NCBI GenBank assembly: GCA_037974335.1
Contig: CM075760.1
Coordinates: 5,825,432 to 5,889,431 of the forward strand
Reading direction: 5' to 3'
Length of the DNA: 64,000 bases
Origin: Prionace glauca
Taxonomy: Eukaryota; Chordata; Chondrichthyes; Carcharhiniformes; Carcharhinidae
The notes below the pieces were generated by a model. It saw only the letters and a program-made list of their open reading frames with translations. It searched no databases and had not been told where the DNA came from. Below, piece by piece: positions 42,386-54,281 of this stretch. The first letter of the stretch is position 1. Every line of letters begins with the position of its first letter. The translations under genes were made by a program, and so were the position numbers.

Positions 42386-43370
42386 CCATAAAATTCCTAC
42401 AGTTCAGAAGAAAGGCCATCTGGCCCACCGAGTCTGCATCCCATCCCAGGTCCTCCGCTCTGCCATATCCCCGTTATCCCCACACATTTACCATGGCTAT
42501 TCCACATATTCTGAGGGAAAATAACGGACAATTTTGCATGGCGAATCCAACTAATACTATCCGTTGCAATATAATCGAGAGACTGGTTTCGTGCAGTAAT
42601 ATTGAGACAGGGCCGAATACACCAGATATCAATATAGCACCTGTACTAATATAGATGCAGACTGGGCCCAGTTCAGCGATTACTGAGAGTGTGTGTACAG
42701 TATCTAACACTCTCTCACCAGCGTGGTATTTTCTCATATAAAGAGAGACATGCCAGACTCAAACAACTGGGATTTTACTGAGTACAGAATCAACTGAGAT
42801 TATTGTCATATAATCAGAAATATGATTTCGTGTCATATAAACTGGGTCACGTTTAGGATGGGCAAAGACTGAGTCTATTACAGAAATAACCGAGACGATC
42901 TTCTGTATATTGTCGTGCCAAAAAATGCCGTTTCGCTGCCATCTCCTGGACAAGCTTTGCTATTGCAGGAGTTGTGAAATGCTGATTTTAGTTGCTGTTT
43001 CTCATGCTTTCATGGGCTGAATATCCAGCTGGTAAGGCCAGCGTATATTAGCAATCGCTAATACATTGAATTTACTGGTTTTCTAGACCATCATAAAAGG
43101 CACGTAATAGCCAAGCACGTGTGCGCCTAGAGTCACCTCTGGGCTAAACTGGGAAATGATGGAAGGTTTTCTTTTCTGCAGCGCATTAGAGAATCTGATA
43201 TATTTCAGGTCATGGCCGCAATCACGGAAATGACCTTTACATTCAAAATTGTAATTGCATTTTGAAGCCTGTTGTAGTTGGGCTTGAATATTTATCTTGA
43301 GAAATTGGCCTACCCTCACAGAGATATTACCACTCTGCCACTGTCACCCTTTCAACATTGATACAGTACT
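42386..43370. other. Unassigned DNA
   Basis: A SINE/CR1 tail scrap sits at 42386-42500 ('catagaaccataaaattcctacagttcag…'). A short-period degenerate repeat spans 42.54-42.95 kb and a LINE-end scrap lies near 43025-43060. No gene is recognised. Confidence 0.4.
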
Positions 43371-46300
43371 TTCAGCAGAGAAGAAGGCCATTTTGAAGCG
43401 TCATGTGTGTGTTGGCCCTCGAAAGGAGCAATTCATCCAATAACACTCTGGACCCCACAGTCTAGCATTTTGTTCATTTTCAGACAATTATTCAATCCCA
43501 TTTTGAACACATTAATTGGCGCTGCCTGCACCACACTCTCAAATAGCACATTCCAGATCTGGATCACTTACTGTCTGACAATGTTTTTCCTGATGTCTCC
43601 ATGTTTCTTCCACCAATTTACTTCAACCCGCTCCCTCTGTGTCAAGATCCTTCTGCCACTGAAGGATCCTTCTATCTACTCTGTCAAGACCCCTCAGGAT
43701 TTTGAATGCCTCGTTAAAGTCACATCAGCAACTTCCTGTCAAGGAAATTAGTCCGAACTTCTCCAAAATATTTTCGTCACTGAACTTTCTGATCTCTGGA
43801 CTTATTCTCGTGTTTTCCTTTCCATTCAGCCTATTGACTTTACATTCTGCCTGAGTTCGATGCCGAAAATTGGACCGAATTTTTCGGTTGACGATTTTCC
43901 AAGTGTTTTCTACAAATTTAGCACAACTTCCTTGCTTCTGTATTCTTTTCCCCAATAGACAAAAACTATTCACTTTTTTTTGTTTGCAGCTGTCTCAACC
44001 TGTCTTGCATCATGAATGATTTATACACATATTCACTCAAGTCCCTCGGGGTCTATATTCACTTTCATCATTTCCATTTTTTTCTTCACATTCTGTTGAA
44101 CAAAACTGATCATGTAACTTTTCTCTGCAATATATTAAATATGCAAATTACTCGTCCATTCAACCAATTAGTTCTTTTTGCCCTGTCACTATTTACCTTA
44201 AATCACCATCCTCTGCTTTACAACCTTTCCCCCAATGTGCCGATTTTCTCCAAGCTGATTCCACAATTTCCTTCTAATCATCTATATATCTATGACAAAC
44301 AGCAAAGGTTCCAGAACTGATCCCTGAGCCACAACACTCCATTCGGAAACGCACACTTGCACAGCTACACTCTGTTTTCTATGACTGAGGCAGCTCTCCA
44401 TCCATCTAATCATCTCACCTCTGATTTCATTTTACTGCAAATTCTGTACCACTCTGCCAATAAGGGACCTTGTCAGAGGGTTTACTGGTGTTCATGCAGA
44501 CAATATCCACTGCTCTACCATCATCAGTCATATAGAACCCTACAGTGCAGAAACAGGCCCTTCGGCCCATCGAGTCTGCACCGAACACAATCCCACCCAG
44601 GCCCTATCCCCATATCCCTACACATTTACCTGCTAATCCCTCTAACCTACACATCCCAGGACACTAAGGGGCAATTTTAGCATAGCCAATGAACCTAACC
44701 CGCACATCTTTGGACTGTGGGAGGAAACCGGAGCACCCGGAGAAAACCCACGCAGACACGAGGAGAATGTGCAAACTCCACACAGGCAGTGACCCGAGCC
44801 GGGAGTCGAACCCAGGACCCTGGACCTGTGAAGCAGCAGTGCTAACCACTGTGCTACCGTGCCGCTCATCTTCATCACTTCCTCAAAAATAAACTTGATC
44901 ATGTTAGTCAGACACGATCTGGTCTTCAAAAAAAATGTTGCCTTTCACTAGCATATCCACTTATTTCAAAGAGGAATTAAATCCTCTCTCGAAGAATTCT
45001 CTTCGATAATTTCCTGACCACTGGCGTAAGGCTCATTGGCCTGTGCTTACCTGGATTATGGTAGCTATTCTTCCTAATCAAAAATCAGCTCTTCTCCAAT
45101 CCTCGTACTTCCACTATAGCCAGTGATGATACAAAGATTTCTCTCAAGACCCCAGAAATTCCTGGCCTCTCGCATTATTCTGCGGTATATCACATCGGTC
45201 CCTGAGGACTTGTCTACCATAATGTTTCTCAAGAACCCCAATATCTCCTCCTTTTTGATCTCAACACGACTCAAACTATCTGTGCATCCTTTCCCAGACT
45301 CATCATGCACTAAGTACTTCTCTTTAGTGAATACTGATATGAAGTATTCAATACCTCGTCATTTCCTTGGATCCGCGCATAGAATCCCTCACCTGTCCTC
45401 GGGTGTGCCAACCCCCTCCCTGGCTAAACTTTTGCCCTTTATATATGTGTAAAACGCCTTCGGATTTTCTTCCATCCTGCGGCAAATTAATTCTCGTGAC
45501 CCCTTTTCGCCCTCTTTACTCTTTGCTTAAGTTTCGTTTTACTTTCCTTGTATTTCATAATTGTTTTGTGTCTTCAAACGCTAGAAAAAATCTTTTTTTT
45601 TCCACTTTGACGAGGCTCATAATTTCTCTCATTTTACAATGTTCCCGAAATTTGCCATACCTACCCTTCATTCTCATTGGAATGTGCCAGTCCGGAATTC
45701 CTATCAACTTGAACTTGAAAGCCTCCCATGTGCCAGATGTTGATTTGTCCTCAAATATTTGCCCCAATCTACATTCTTCCGTTTCTGCCTAATATTGTTA
45801 TAATTAGTCATCCCCTAGTTTAGTGTCTTCACTTGAGTATTACACTTACCTTTCTCTGTCCGTACCTTAACACTTACTGAGTTGTGCTCTCTGTTCCCCA
45901 ACTGCTCCCCCACTGAAATGTCGACCACCTGTCCAGGCTGATTCCCTATTTCCAGGTCCAGTTCAGCCGCTTCCCTAGTTGGACTATCTCTATAATGTTT
46001 TGGGAAGCCCTCCTGGATGCTCCTTACAAACTCTGCCCCATCCACACACTCAGCACAAAATGAGTCCCTGTCAATTTTGAGGAAGTTAACTCTCCCACCA
46101 CAACAACCCTATTACTTTTGCATCCTGCCAAATTCTCATTCATATCTCTTTCTCAATCTCCCGCTAGTTGTTGGGAGGCCAATAGAAAATGCCGAATCTT
46201 GTCAGTACACCCTTCCTATTCCCGCACTCTACCCATACTGCCTCGCTGTATAAGCCATACGAAGTACATTGGGTGCAGTCCTCCTGCAGTACTGCTGCAA

Positions 46301-46650
46301 TATTCTCCTTACCAGTCTTGAAAATGTCCCTCCCCTGTAACATCACTTTCTATCCTGTTTGAATCATCGGCATCCTTCTACGGTAAGCTGTCATTCCTCT
46401 CCTTTCCTTAACCAAGTCTCTGTAATAGCAGCAACATCATAGTTCCAAGAACGAATCCAAGCTCCAAGTCCATCAGCCTTACCTGTTACACTTTTTGTAT
46501 TGAAACAAATGCGCTTCAGCCTGCCGGACGCGCTTTAATTAGGAGCCACACTATTTCTGCTCTTTCTCTGAGTTTTACTGGCCCTGTTCTCTAGTTCCAC
46601 TTCAGCGAATTCACCTTTGCTTTATTCCCCTCTCCCTGGTAGATTTCCTT
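43370..46650 (-). mobile_element. Old, long CR1/L3-type LINE copy with a SINE inserted
   Basis: Antisense LINE sequence occupies about 3.3 kb in order. The 3' end is near 43.4 kb ('agaagaaggccattttgaagc'). RT C-terminal and palm regions follow on both sides of the SINE at 44530-44868. Minus-strand peptides resembling the RT thumb and connection region lie around 45074-45310 (KEEILGFLRNIMVDKSSGTD). EN-like peptides lie at 46164-46346 (WVECGNRKGVLTRFGIFYWP). The whole copy is crossed by many stops and shifts. Confidence 0.72.
44530..44868 (-). mobile_element. tRNA-derived SINE, near full length
   Basis: Reverse orientation: the tail 'atagaaccctacagtgcagaaacaggcccttcggcc' is followed by the core 'catctttggactgtgggagg' and head 'gtgctaccgtgccgc'. 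It is a near-identical mirror of the copy at 3161-3500. It is inserted in the old CR1/L3 copy. Confidence 0.93.
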
Positions 46651-47639
46651 CCCTAAAGGACATCAGTGAAAGAAATTGGTCCTTTCGACAATCAAATATG
46701 GTTTTGGGGTCATCAGTAGATTTTTATTTCCAGACAATTTTTATTTAATTCAAATTCCATCAGCTGCAGTGAGCGGATTCGTACCGAGAACATTAACAAC
46801 ATGAGGAATCCATCCTGAAATTATGACATCAGTAGGAGCTACTCAGAAAATTTCCTCCGTTTTCCTTCCAAGGACTGACTCACGAATCAGCTGCTTCTGT
46901 TTGTCCCACGTCACTTCCTGAAATGTAATACCTGATAGACACCTACCCAACTGGACATGGCAGTATGGATGGGGTAGTAAGGGACACAAGACACAGCTAC
47001 ACCTCTCCACCCACTTCCCTAAACTCCCACACTTTCCCCAACTCTCAGCGTTTCACTCTCTGCAACTTACAGTCTGTGGAGATCCCTCAATAGGCAGATT
47101 TCACAGGCCTCATTCCGAAGTTCATACTTGGTTATGCCCAACTCATTAATCCATTTTAAGTTATTACACCCCTCCCCCTCTCGGTCTGAGTAACCGCCGA
47201 GGGCTGACCGGCTTGGAAGCCTTTCTTTGAAATTTCACTGCTGGGTCTGGTTCCTCCTTCTCAGCCTCGGAAGTGAGTGGGGTTCAGCAGACCGGAGCTC
47301 GCCTCTTCCACCATGAGCGTTGTGGCCCGAGTTCCCTTTATCGGGAGACAATGTGGCCGACAGGCAAGACCCGCCCTGTCCATTTCAGACTCCGAGTTTC
47401 TCACTGGTGGAGATGGAGAGCAGGAGCCGGAGTATCTGGAATTCTGAAACTATCTGAAAGTTCGGGGTGTGCTGGGAATAGATTTTCCCTGCATATCTTG
47501 GGGTTTCACGGTTGTAGATGTTTGAAACATTCCCATAGGATAGTATCTCCCAAGCGGACTTGATAGGAAATTGGCCCTGTTCCTGACCTGAATGTGCCTC
47601 ATAACCAGCGTATCCATTGCCATCATTCTTAACTAATAG
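46651..47639. other. Unassigned DNA with a SINE scrap
   Basis: 46720-46810 is a reverse fragment of the second SINE family ('tcaaattccatcagctgcagtgagcggattcgta'). The GC-richer stretch at 47180-47480 is not recognised. Confidence 0.4.
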
Positions 47640-48745
47640 CCTAACAACTGCCTTTAACAGCCTGTCCCAGTTGATGGAAACGGCTCTGGGTGTCAGCTCC
47701 CGCCCTCGGAGGATCAGACTTAACTGTGGGAAGAGTGATCATGAGCAACTCTGCTTGGGTATTCCATTTGTTGAAGAGGGGAGGGGACTGGTGATTGGGG
47801 GAATGTTGTCCTGTAATTGAAGAGCAATCTGAATAGTTTGGTGTCAAAGGAGGCAGTGATTTTTTTTTTGAACCTGTTTTTACTGTTTGTGCCGCTCTTT
47901 CTGCCAGGCCGTTGGATGATGGGGAATATGGACACTGTCCTAAAGTGTTAAATCCTGTTCAACTTCATGCAATGCACAAATTCCTGGCTCATGAAGGGTG
48001 GACCATTTTCAGAAACCAACATCTGCGGGATCCGCAGTGTCAAGAAAGAGGAGTGAGGTTTCTCCACTCTTGTCCTTGTGTTTGATGAACTCACCCTCTG
48101 TATGGCCATCCATTGTGAATCAGCATTTCCCATTATCAGGATCATAGACCCCATGAACGGTCCGGCACTGACCATGTGCAGTCACATCTCCGGCCGTCCC
48201 AGCCATTCCCAAGTGTGAAGAGTACTGACTGGTGACATTCGTCCCTTGTTGACATTGCCAACACTGACCCACGACCAAATACCTGTATTCATACCTGGCC
48301 ACAGGCACGGCAATTTGCAGGTTATTAAGTTTGTCACTCCTGGGTGGCCACGAGAACCGCGAAGATGGGATGGTGAACCTTGGCTCAGGATGACTGTCTT
48401 GAACCCCATAGGCGTGTGCCAGCTTCCACAGTCAGCTGTCCTCTGCCACTCCAACATGGGCACAATTCAGGCTGTAACGGCCTTTTGGTTTCCCCCATCA
48501 GCGGTCGCTGCTTCAGTTTATTCAGGACTGGGTAATTTTGTATCCAAAGCCAAATATTATTGGCTGTCACTGGGAGAGTTTTGAAAAAGTTCATGATTGC
48601 CATCACTTACACTGGGGATATGACCAGTGTCTGTTAATTGTAGCCAACTCAAGGCATCTTCCTTTGCACATCTGATGCCTAGTTGCCCATGTTCAGAGGG
48701 TAATGACGTGTCAACCACATTGCTGTGGCCCTTTCCTGGGACATT
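47640..48745 (-). mobile_element. Ty3/Gypsy-type LTR-retroelement pol fossil (broken)
   Basis: The minus strand carries, in order, a remnant of the end of the RNase H region, an integrase zinc-binding and core region (phrases like AGPFMGSMILIM and VSENGPPFMSQEF) and an integrase C-terminal region (SFDTKLFRLLFNYRTT). It is a partial copy without recognisable LTRs or gag, and carries several breaks. It is an old fossil. Confidence 0.7.
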
Positions 48746-49190
48746 GATAAACACAGTAAAAAGTCTGACAACACCAGGTTTAAGTCCAACTGATTTATTT
48801 GATAGTTAATTCACTAGCTTTCGAGGTTACCCTCTTTGTCAGGTGAATGGAGAGTTCTGGTGGCGAACATTCACCTGACGAAGAGGGTAACCTCGAAAGC
48901 TAGTGAATTTACTATCAAATAAATCGGTTGGACTTAAACCTGGTGTTGTCAGACTTTTGACTGTGTCTACCCCAGTCCAACGCCAGCATATCCACACCAT
49001 GACATTAATAAACCAGGTGGGTCTTTCTGAAAATGGACAATATTTTTATGGTCACTAATGAATTCTAAACTCCAGATATATTTACTCAAATTCCACCATC
49101 TGCGGTGACGTGATCGGAATCCGTGTGCCCAGAACATTAGCTGAGTTCTTGCATTAATACTCAAGTGATAAAACCTACAGTCCATCACAT
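48706..49190 (-). mobile_element. Second-family SINE fragment hosting a Penelope insertion
   Basis: The left part 'gtcaaccacattgctgtggc' (48706-48726) and the right part 'accaggtgggtctttctg'…'ttccaccatctgcggtgacgtgatcggaatccgtgtgcccagaacatta' are reverse SINE sequence of the family seen at 28350. The inverted Penelope terminal repeats sit between them. Confidence 0.6.
48753..49000. mobile_element. Inverted pair of Penelope-like terminal repeats with target-site duplication
   Basis: Two copies of the ~110-base terminal repeat face each other. 'caacaccaggtttaagtccaactgatttattt' on the left is mirrored by 'aaataaatcggttggacttaaacctggtgttg' on the right. The pair is flanked by GACATTGATAAAC (48740-48752) and GACATTAATAAAC (49001-49013), a 13-base duplication with one mismatch. 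No coding sequence lies between. The right copy contains CTGACGA (48875-48881), a GAGG/CCTC stem with a GTAA loop and then GAAA (48895-48898), a hammerhead-like core. Confidence 0.8.
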
Positions 49191-49329
49191 CCACACCTGA
49201 GTGTATACATCATGAATTCCGGTAACCCAGACACACCATACTATGCATGTCTGCCGGGCTCCCGGATTGGACAGCATTAACTGCCTCAATCAGGGAGCTC
49301 ATATTCCAAAGCTCCACCTGATGGTTACC

Positions 49330-50050
49330 GTTGAAGTCCTTAGATAAATCTCTCTACCTCTTTCTATGTTTCTTGTGGCTCTCTCTCTGTCACTCTTTCT
49401 CTATGTCTCTCTGTGCCTCTGTCTCTCTCGATGTTTCACTCTGTCTTTTGCTGTCTCTCCGCCTCTCCCCCACTCTCCCTCTGTCTCTTCTGCACCCCCC
49501 CCCCCCAGTGTCACTCTCCTACTCCCACTCCCTGTCCCTCTTTAATTTATTTGTCTCTCTGCCCCCCCCCACCCACCTCACTCTGACTTTTACTCTTGCT
49601 TTGTCCATTGTGCTTTTTCAGTCCCACTCTTTCCCATTCACTCCTGCTCTGTGTCTCGATATCTCTGTTTCTATCTGTCTCTGGCTATTTCCTTCTGCAT
49701 CACTTTTTGCCTCCCGTTCCCCCACCCCCCTTGTCTCCCTCTCCCTCTCGTATTACAAACTCCAATCTGTCTTCCTCTATCTCCCTTTCTCATTCCCTGT
49801 ATATCTCTCTCACCATTTTCCTCATTATTTCTGTCTTTCTCATTCCCTGTTTATCTCCCTCGCCATTTTCCTCACTATTTCTGTCTTTCACATTCTGTGA
49901 GGCTCTGTCTTTGTCTCTCTTCTATCTCATTGTCTCCCTGTTTATTTTCCTGTACCTGTTAGAAACTCCTTCAAATTCTTTGCTCTCCAAGTCTTCGTGC
50001 CTTTCCCTCTCTTTGCCAGTCTCTGTCTAATAATCTCACTGTTGCTAACA
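49330..50050. repeat. Pyrimidine-rich CTCT/CTGTCT simple tract
   Basis: About 700 bases of C/T-rich imperfect repeats lie on the plus strand just beyond the 3' end of the receptor gene. Long open frames here are repeat translations and are not listed. Confidence 0.8.
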
Positions 50051-50151
50051 TTATCCTCTCTATCTATCTGTCAGTCTTTCTATCTCTGTGAGGCTGTTTG
50101 GTGATTAACAGTTTGAATGCCCAATAGGAAGAGTCAGAGGTCTTGTTGTTG

Positions 50152-51059
50152 TCATTTCCTCTCAGGCTGTATTGAGTGGAAAATTACAGTAAGGGGATAT
50201 TTCAGTACATTTTTTAGCTGCTGCCTGAACTGAGTTTGTGTCACAGCGTAAATAGCAGTATTTGTACAGCAACCTGTGAGTTGCAGCATGAAGCCCAATT
50301 CCATAACATAAAATTCTAATCTAATTTTAAACCCCAAATCATACAGGCGATTCCATGCTGAATAAACCATGAATATTGACCATAAGATAATGAAATTGGC
50401 TGAGATAACAAATAGGAAAATGATGGATTTCCTTCGACTCTCCAACTCTGGGTCTCTTGGATTCTCACCGCTGCGGTGAGCCCGGAGTCTCCTGCGGGCT
50501 CTGTTGCTCACTAAAATGTGTCTGACGGTGAGAGCATTAAGCAACAGAATCAGGACGAATGGGGCACACGGGTTTAGAATGTAATGGAGGAACTCGATTG
50601 TTCCCCAGACCAGAGAGTACATAACATCATATGTGAAGTGACAAAACCAGGGGAGGTTCTGCAGCCAATATGTATTTAATAACATAAAATACCAGATAAT
50701 GTTCTTTAAACAGCTCAGCACTGTCACTGTTCCCAGAACCACAGACGCCGATTTCTCAGTGCAATATTTACTTCTCAGCTTGGGACAGCAAATGGCCACA
50801 AATCGATCAAAGGTGAAAGTGACGGTGAACCAGACAGAACAGTCAGTGGCTCCATAAAGCAGGACAGCGTGGATGTTACACACGGGGAACGAGTGTAGGA
50901 AATTAAAGTGTTGCCAATAAACAATGGGAATGTGTCTCAATATCAGGTCGAGGATAATGACCAGCAGATCCCCCACTGACATGGCCACCAGGTAACGAGT
51001 GACACACTTGGACAGACCACAGTTTCTGCTCGTCAGTGTCACAATTGTGATTATGTTCA
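50152..51059 (-). CDS. GPR139-like G-protein-coupled receptor, exon 2
   Basis: The main coding exon of a rhodopsin-family receptor of the GPR139/GPR142-like kind, expected in the plasma membrane. The exon opens after TTCCTTCCTGACAG and continues the exon 1 frame (G+TG = Val): NIITIVTLTSRNCGLSKCVT. It covers the rest of TM1 through TM7 and a short tail. Visible marks are the TM2 phrase MSVGDLLVII, the TM3 cysteine VCNIHAVLLYGATDCSVWF, FTFDRFVAICCPKL (DRF in place of DRY) and the TM6 region ESRRKSIIFLFVISANFI. TM7 is GCCTNTAIYAVTQTQF. The spliced product is 330 residues, and no break is seen. The stop is at 50152-50154. The ligand cannot be inferred. Elasmobranch genomes hold many such copies, so the exact orthologue is unclear. 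Confidence 0.9.
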
Positions 51060-51216
51060 CTGTCAGGAAGGAAATACAGAATAAAATTAGATATGATTCA
51101 ATGGAAGGAATTGCCATTTAGACTTACGATGGGTTTTTTAAAAAAAGTCCATTATCACAACAATTGGAATACATTTTTTAAGCCAGTACGTCTTTCGGAG
51201 TGTGAGGGGAAAGTAA

Positions 51217-51350
51217 AGCATCTGGAGTAAACCTGTACAGACACAGAGAGAATGTACAAACTCAACACAGACAATGACCCAAAACTGGAACTGAACCAAG
51301 GTTTCTGATGCTGTGAGTCAGCAGTACTATGCCACTATGCCACTGTACTT
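51217..51350 (-). mobile_element. tRNA-derived SINE fragment, reverse
   Basis: 'cacagagagaatgtacaaactcaacacag', 'ggaactgaaccaaggtttctgatgctgtgag' and 'gccactatgcca' are a diverged reverse SINE head. Confidence 0.65.
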
Positions 51351-51355
51351 CTCCT

Positions 51356-52560
51356 TAAGAACATAAGAACATAAGAAATAGGAGCAGGAGTAGGCCATCT
51401 AGCCCTTCGAGCCTGGTCCGACATTCAATAAGATCATGTTTGATCTGTCGTGGCTCAGTTCCACCTTCCCGCCCTCTCCCCATAACCCTTAATCCCTTCT
51501 CTTGTCAAAAACCCATCAACCCGCTTCTTAAAAATATTTAGCGAGGCAGCCTCCACCACTTCAATGGGCAGAGAATTCCAGAGATTCACCACCCTTTGAG
51601 TGAAGAAGTTCCTCCTCAACTCTGTCCTAAACCGCCTCCCCTTTATCTTGAGGCTGTGCCCCCTAGTCCTACTGTCTTTTTTGAGCGGGAAGGGTCTCTC
51701 CACCTCTATCCTATCCATCCCATTCATCATCTTATACGTCTCAATGAGATCTCCCCTCATTCTTCTAAACTCTAACGAGTACAAGCCTAGTTTATTCAGC
51801 CTCTCCTCATAGCTCAACCCCCTCAACTCCGGTATCAGCCTAGTAAACCTCCTCTGCACTCCCTCCAGGGCCAAAATATCCTTGCGCAGGTGCGGCGCCC
51901 AAAACTGCACACAGTACTCCAGCTGCGGCCTCACCAATGCCCTATACAGCTGCAGCAAGACCTCCCTACTTTTATATTCAATTCCCCTCGCTATGAAGGC
52001 CAGCACCCCATTCGCCTTCCTGACCACCTGCTGCGCCTGCAAGCTGGGTTTTTGCGACTCATGCACAAGGACCCCGAGGTCCCTCTGCACCATCGCCTGC
52101 TGCAGTTTTTCGCCACGTAAGTAATAGTCCTTCCTACCATTCCTGCTACCAAAGTGGATCACCTCACACTTGCCAACATTAAATTCCATTTGCCATTTCC
52201 TGGCCCATTCGCCCAGCCTATCTAGATCCTTCTGCACACTCTCCACACCCTCCGCACAATTTGCCTTTCCCCCAATCTTGGTGTCATCAGCAAATTTCGA
52301 CACCCTACACTCGGTTCCCTCCTGCAGATCATCTATATAAATGGTAAATAGCTGAGGCCCCAGCACCGACCCCTGGGGCACCCCACTACTCACCAACCGC
52401 CAATCCGAATAGCACCCATTGACCCCCACTGTCTGCCTCCTATTTGACAACCAATCCTCTATCCACGCTAACACCCAACCCCCAACTCCATGTCCCCTGA
52501 CCTTCTGCAATAACCTCTTGTGAGGTACCTTGTCAAACGCCTTCTGAAAATCCAGAAAAT
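51356..52560 (-). mobile_element. 5'-truncated CR1 LINE (young, longest truncated copy)
   Basis: The minus strand is open for 351 residues: RGHGVGGWVLAWIEDWLSNR, SSGVPQGSVLGPQLF, the catalytic SKFADDTKIGG, LVRPQLEYCVQFWAPHLRK and NSLPIEVVEAASLNIF. The frame starts in the RT palm, and the sequence upstream reads into KDFLDFQKAFDKVPH. It lies in the receptor intron in the same orientation as the gene. Confidence 0.94.
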
Positions 52561-53212
52561 CCTTGGTAATGACACAACGTTAACATTTGGGAAAGAGCTT
52601 TCCAGGGAGTTCTCAACGTTATCCCTCACTCAGCTACAGGTAAATATCCCCTCTGCCTGTGAAGGATTTGGAGGGTAAGAAGGATGAGGCAGTAAACCCT
52701 AACAGAAGATGCGGAGTGGAGTCCTGTAGGTGGTAATCTGTTGTCTCTCAGACAGCTCACTGACAACTCCCGCAACAGAGCTGGTACCAAACAGTGTTCT
52801 GTTAGTATTGTCCTCTGGACAATACTAACAGTTGGCAGAGGGAGATCCTGATGCCCTGAAGCACAGAATCTCTATTAGATTTACATCTCCATGAGTCCTC
52901 TCATGGCAGGAATGTTGGCAATATATGCACCAGGTAAAAACTCAAACAAAGGCCAGTAGCAAAGGAAAAGCCAAGCAAGCTGCCTAATGACTCTCATCCT
53001 GTGACTCCGACATCCAATATTATGAAATGCATGAAAAGGTTAGTCATGGCATGAATCAGTTCCGGCTTCCCAGATTTCCTGGATCCACTACAGTTCACTA
53101 CATCCACAACAGGTTCAAAATCCCATCTCTCTGACATTACAGTCAACCCTGTAACGCCGACTCATGTTTATCAACGACAGCTCAGCCATTAACACCATTA
53201 TTCCTATGCATG

Positions 53213-53237
53213 TGTCTCTGTGTGTGTGTGTCTGCGT

Positions 53238-53288
<51 letters not shown>

Positions 53289-53318
53289 TGTGTGTGTCTG
53301 TGTGTGTCTGTGTGAGCA
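53213..53318. repeat. TG microsatellite
   Basis: A TG run with occasional TCTG or TGCG interruptions in the receptor intron. Confidence 0.95.
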
Positions 53319-53479
53319 CCAGAGTACCTGATGAGTGCTCCTAAGTGTGTGTTATTCCGGAGGCTTACAACAATTTTGGCTTCTGAATTTGTGTGTGAGT
53401 GGGAGTAATTGTCTAAATCGGATTGCTTCTATCAGTAAATGTTTCTATTAATACATGTATGTTTGTGTTTCTGTGACTC

Positions 53480-53790
53480 CAGGAATGTTTGTGGTGGTAC
53501 AGGGGACAGTGTTGTTGCCTCAGCACTAGGCTCCCTGGTTCAATTTAAGGCTTGGTTACTGAGTGTGCAGAATCTATTCGTTCTCACTGTGTCTGCGTGG
53601 GTTTCCTCCAGGTGCTCCGGTTTCCCCCAAAAATCTGAAAGTTGTGATGGTTTGATGCATTGGCCGTGCTAAATACTCCCTCAGTGTACCTGAACAGGCG
53701 CCGGAGCGTGGCAACTCTGGGATTTTTATAGCAACTTCATTGCAATGTTAATGTTTGCAGACTTGTGACATTGATGAATGAATTTCAATA
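53480..53790 (+). mobile_element. SINE with LINE-like tail
   Basis: Head 'gttgcctcagcactaggctccctggttcaatt', core 'gtgtctgcgtgggtttcctccaggtgctccggtttcc', tail 'gaacaggcgccggagcgtggc' and 'cattgcaatgttaatg…gacttgtgacattgatgaatgaa'. It belongs to the same family as the copies at 33.7 and 56.9 kb. Confidence 0.85.
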
Positions 53791-54281
53791 CGAAACATGT
53801 TTTCTCTTGAGATCCTGCTGTGCAAACATGATCAATAAAATGCATTCTGCAGCGTGGTGACTGGGTGGGCAATTGGCAGTGAGCTGGCGTTACATGTAGA
53901 TGGTAAAAAACCATTCTGCTTTATATTTTTCTCACAAAGGATTAGTGTTAGGTCACATGTCTATGGATAGTCACAACACACAGAAGACACCCTAGCCCAT
54001 AGGCCCTGAGACAATTGTCAGCGGCTGAAAGAATTAATAACTGGATATAGGGATTCAACAGAAACAACAAGAGCAGCAAACCCAGTACAGTAAATGACAA
54101 GGAAATCAATACAGTTAAACAGCCTTTCTAGAATTAGGAACTGGGGACAGAACTTTACAGCCTCACTTTTCCGAAAACTGCAAAATCCTACCCGTGTTCA
54201 AGAGACCTTCCCATGCTCTGATCCCTGCCTGCTCCGATTCCAGTGGCAGTCGGACTGGTACAATTCCAGACAGGGACTTAC

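Larger units (their letters stand above)
51060..54281 (-). other. Intron of the GPR139-like receptor gene
   Basis: A 3.2-kb phase-1 intron with GTAAGT donor at 54276-54281 and AG acceptor at 51060-51061. It contains a SINE fragment (51217), a CR1 copy (51356-52560), a TG microsatellite (53213-53318) and a second SINE (53480-53790). The stretch 52561-53210 and the stretch 53800-54280 hold nothing that I recognise. Confidence 0.8.

Noticed and set aside
47273-47563. Possible short exon in a GC-richer stretch
   Set aside because: It has no recognisable domain, no splice sites that can be tied to a partner exon, and no conserved motif.
49331-50030. Three overlapping 100-190-codon frames
   Set aside because: Low-complexity CT repeat read in three frames; no hallmark of a protein.
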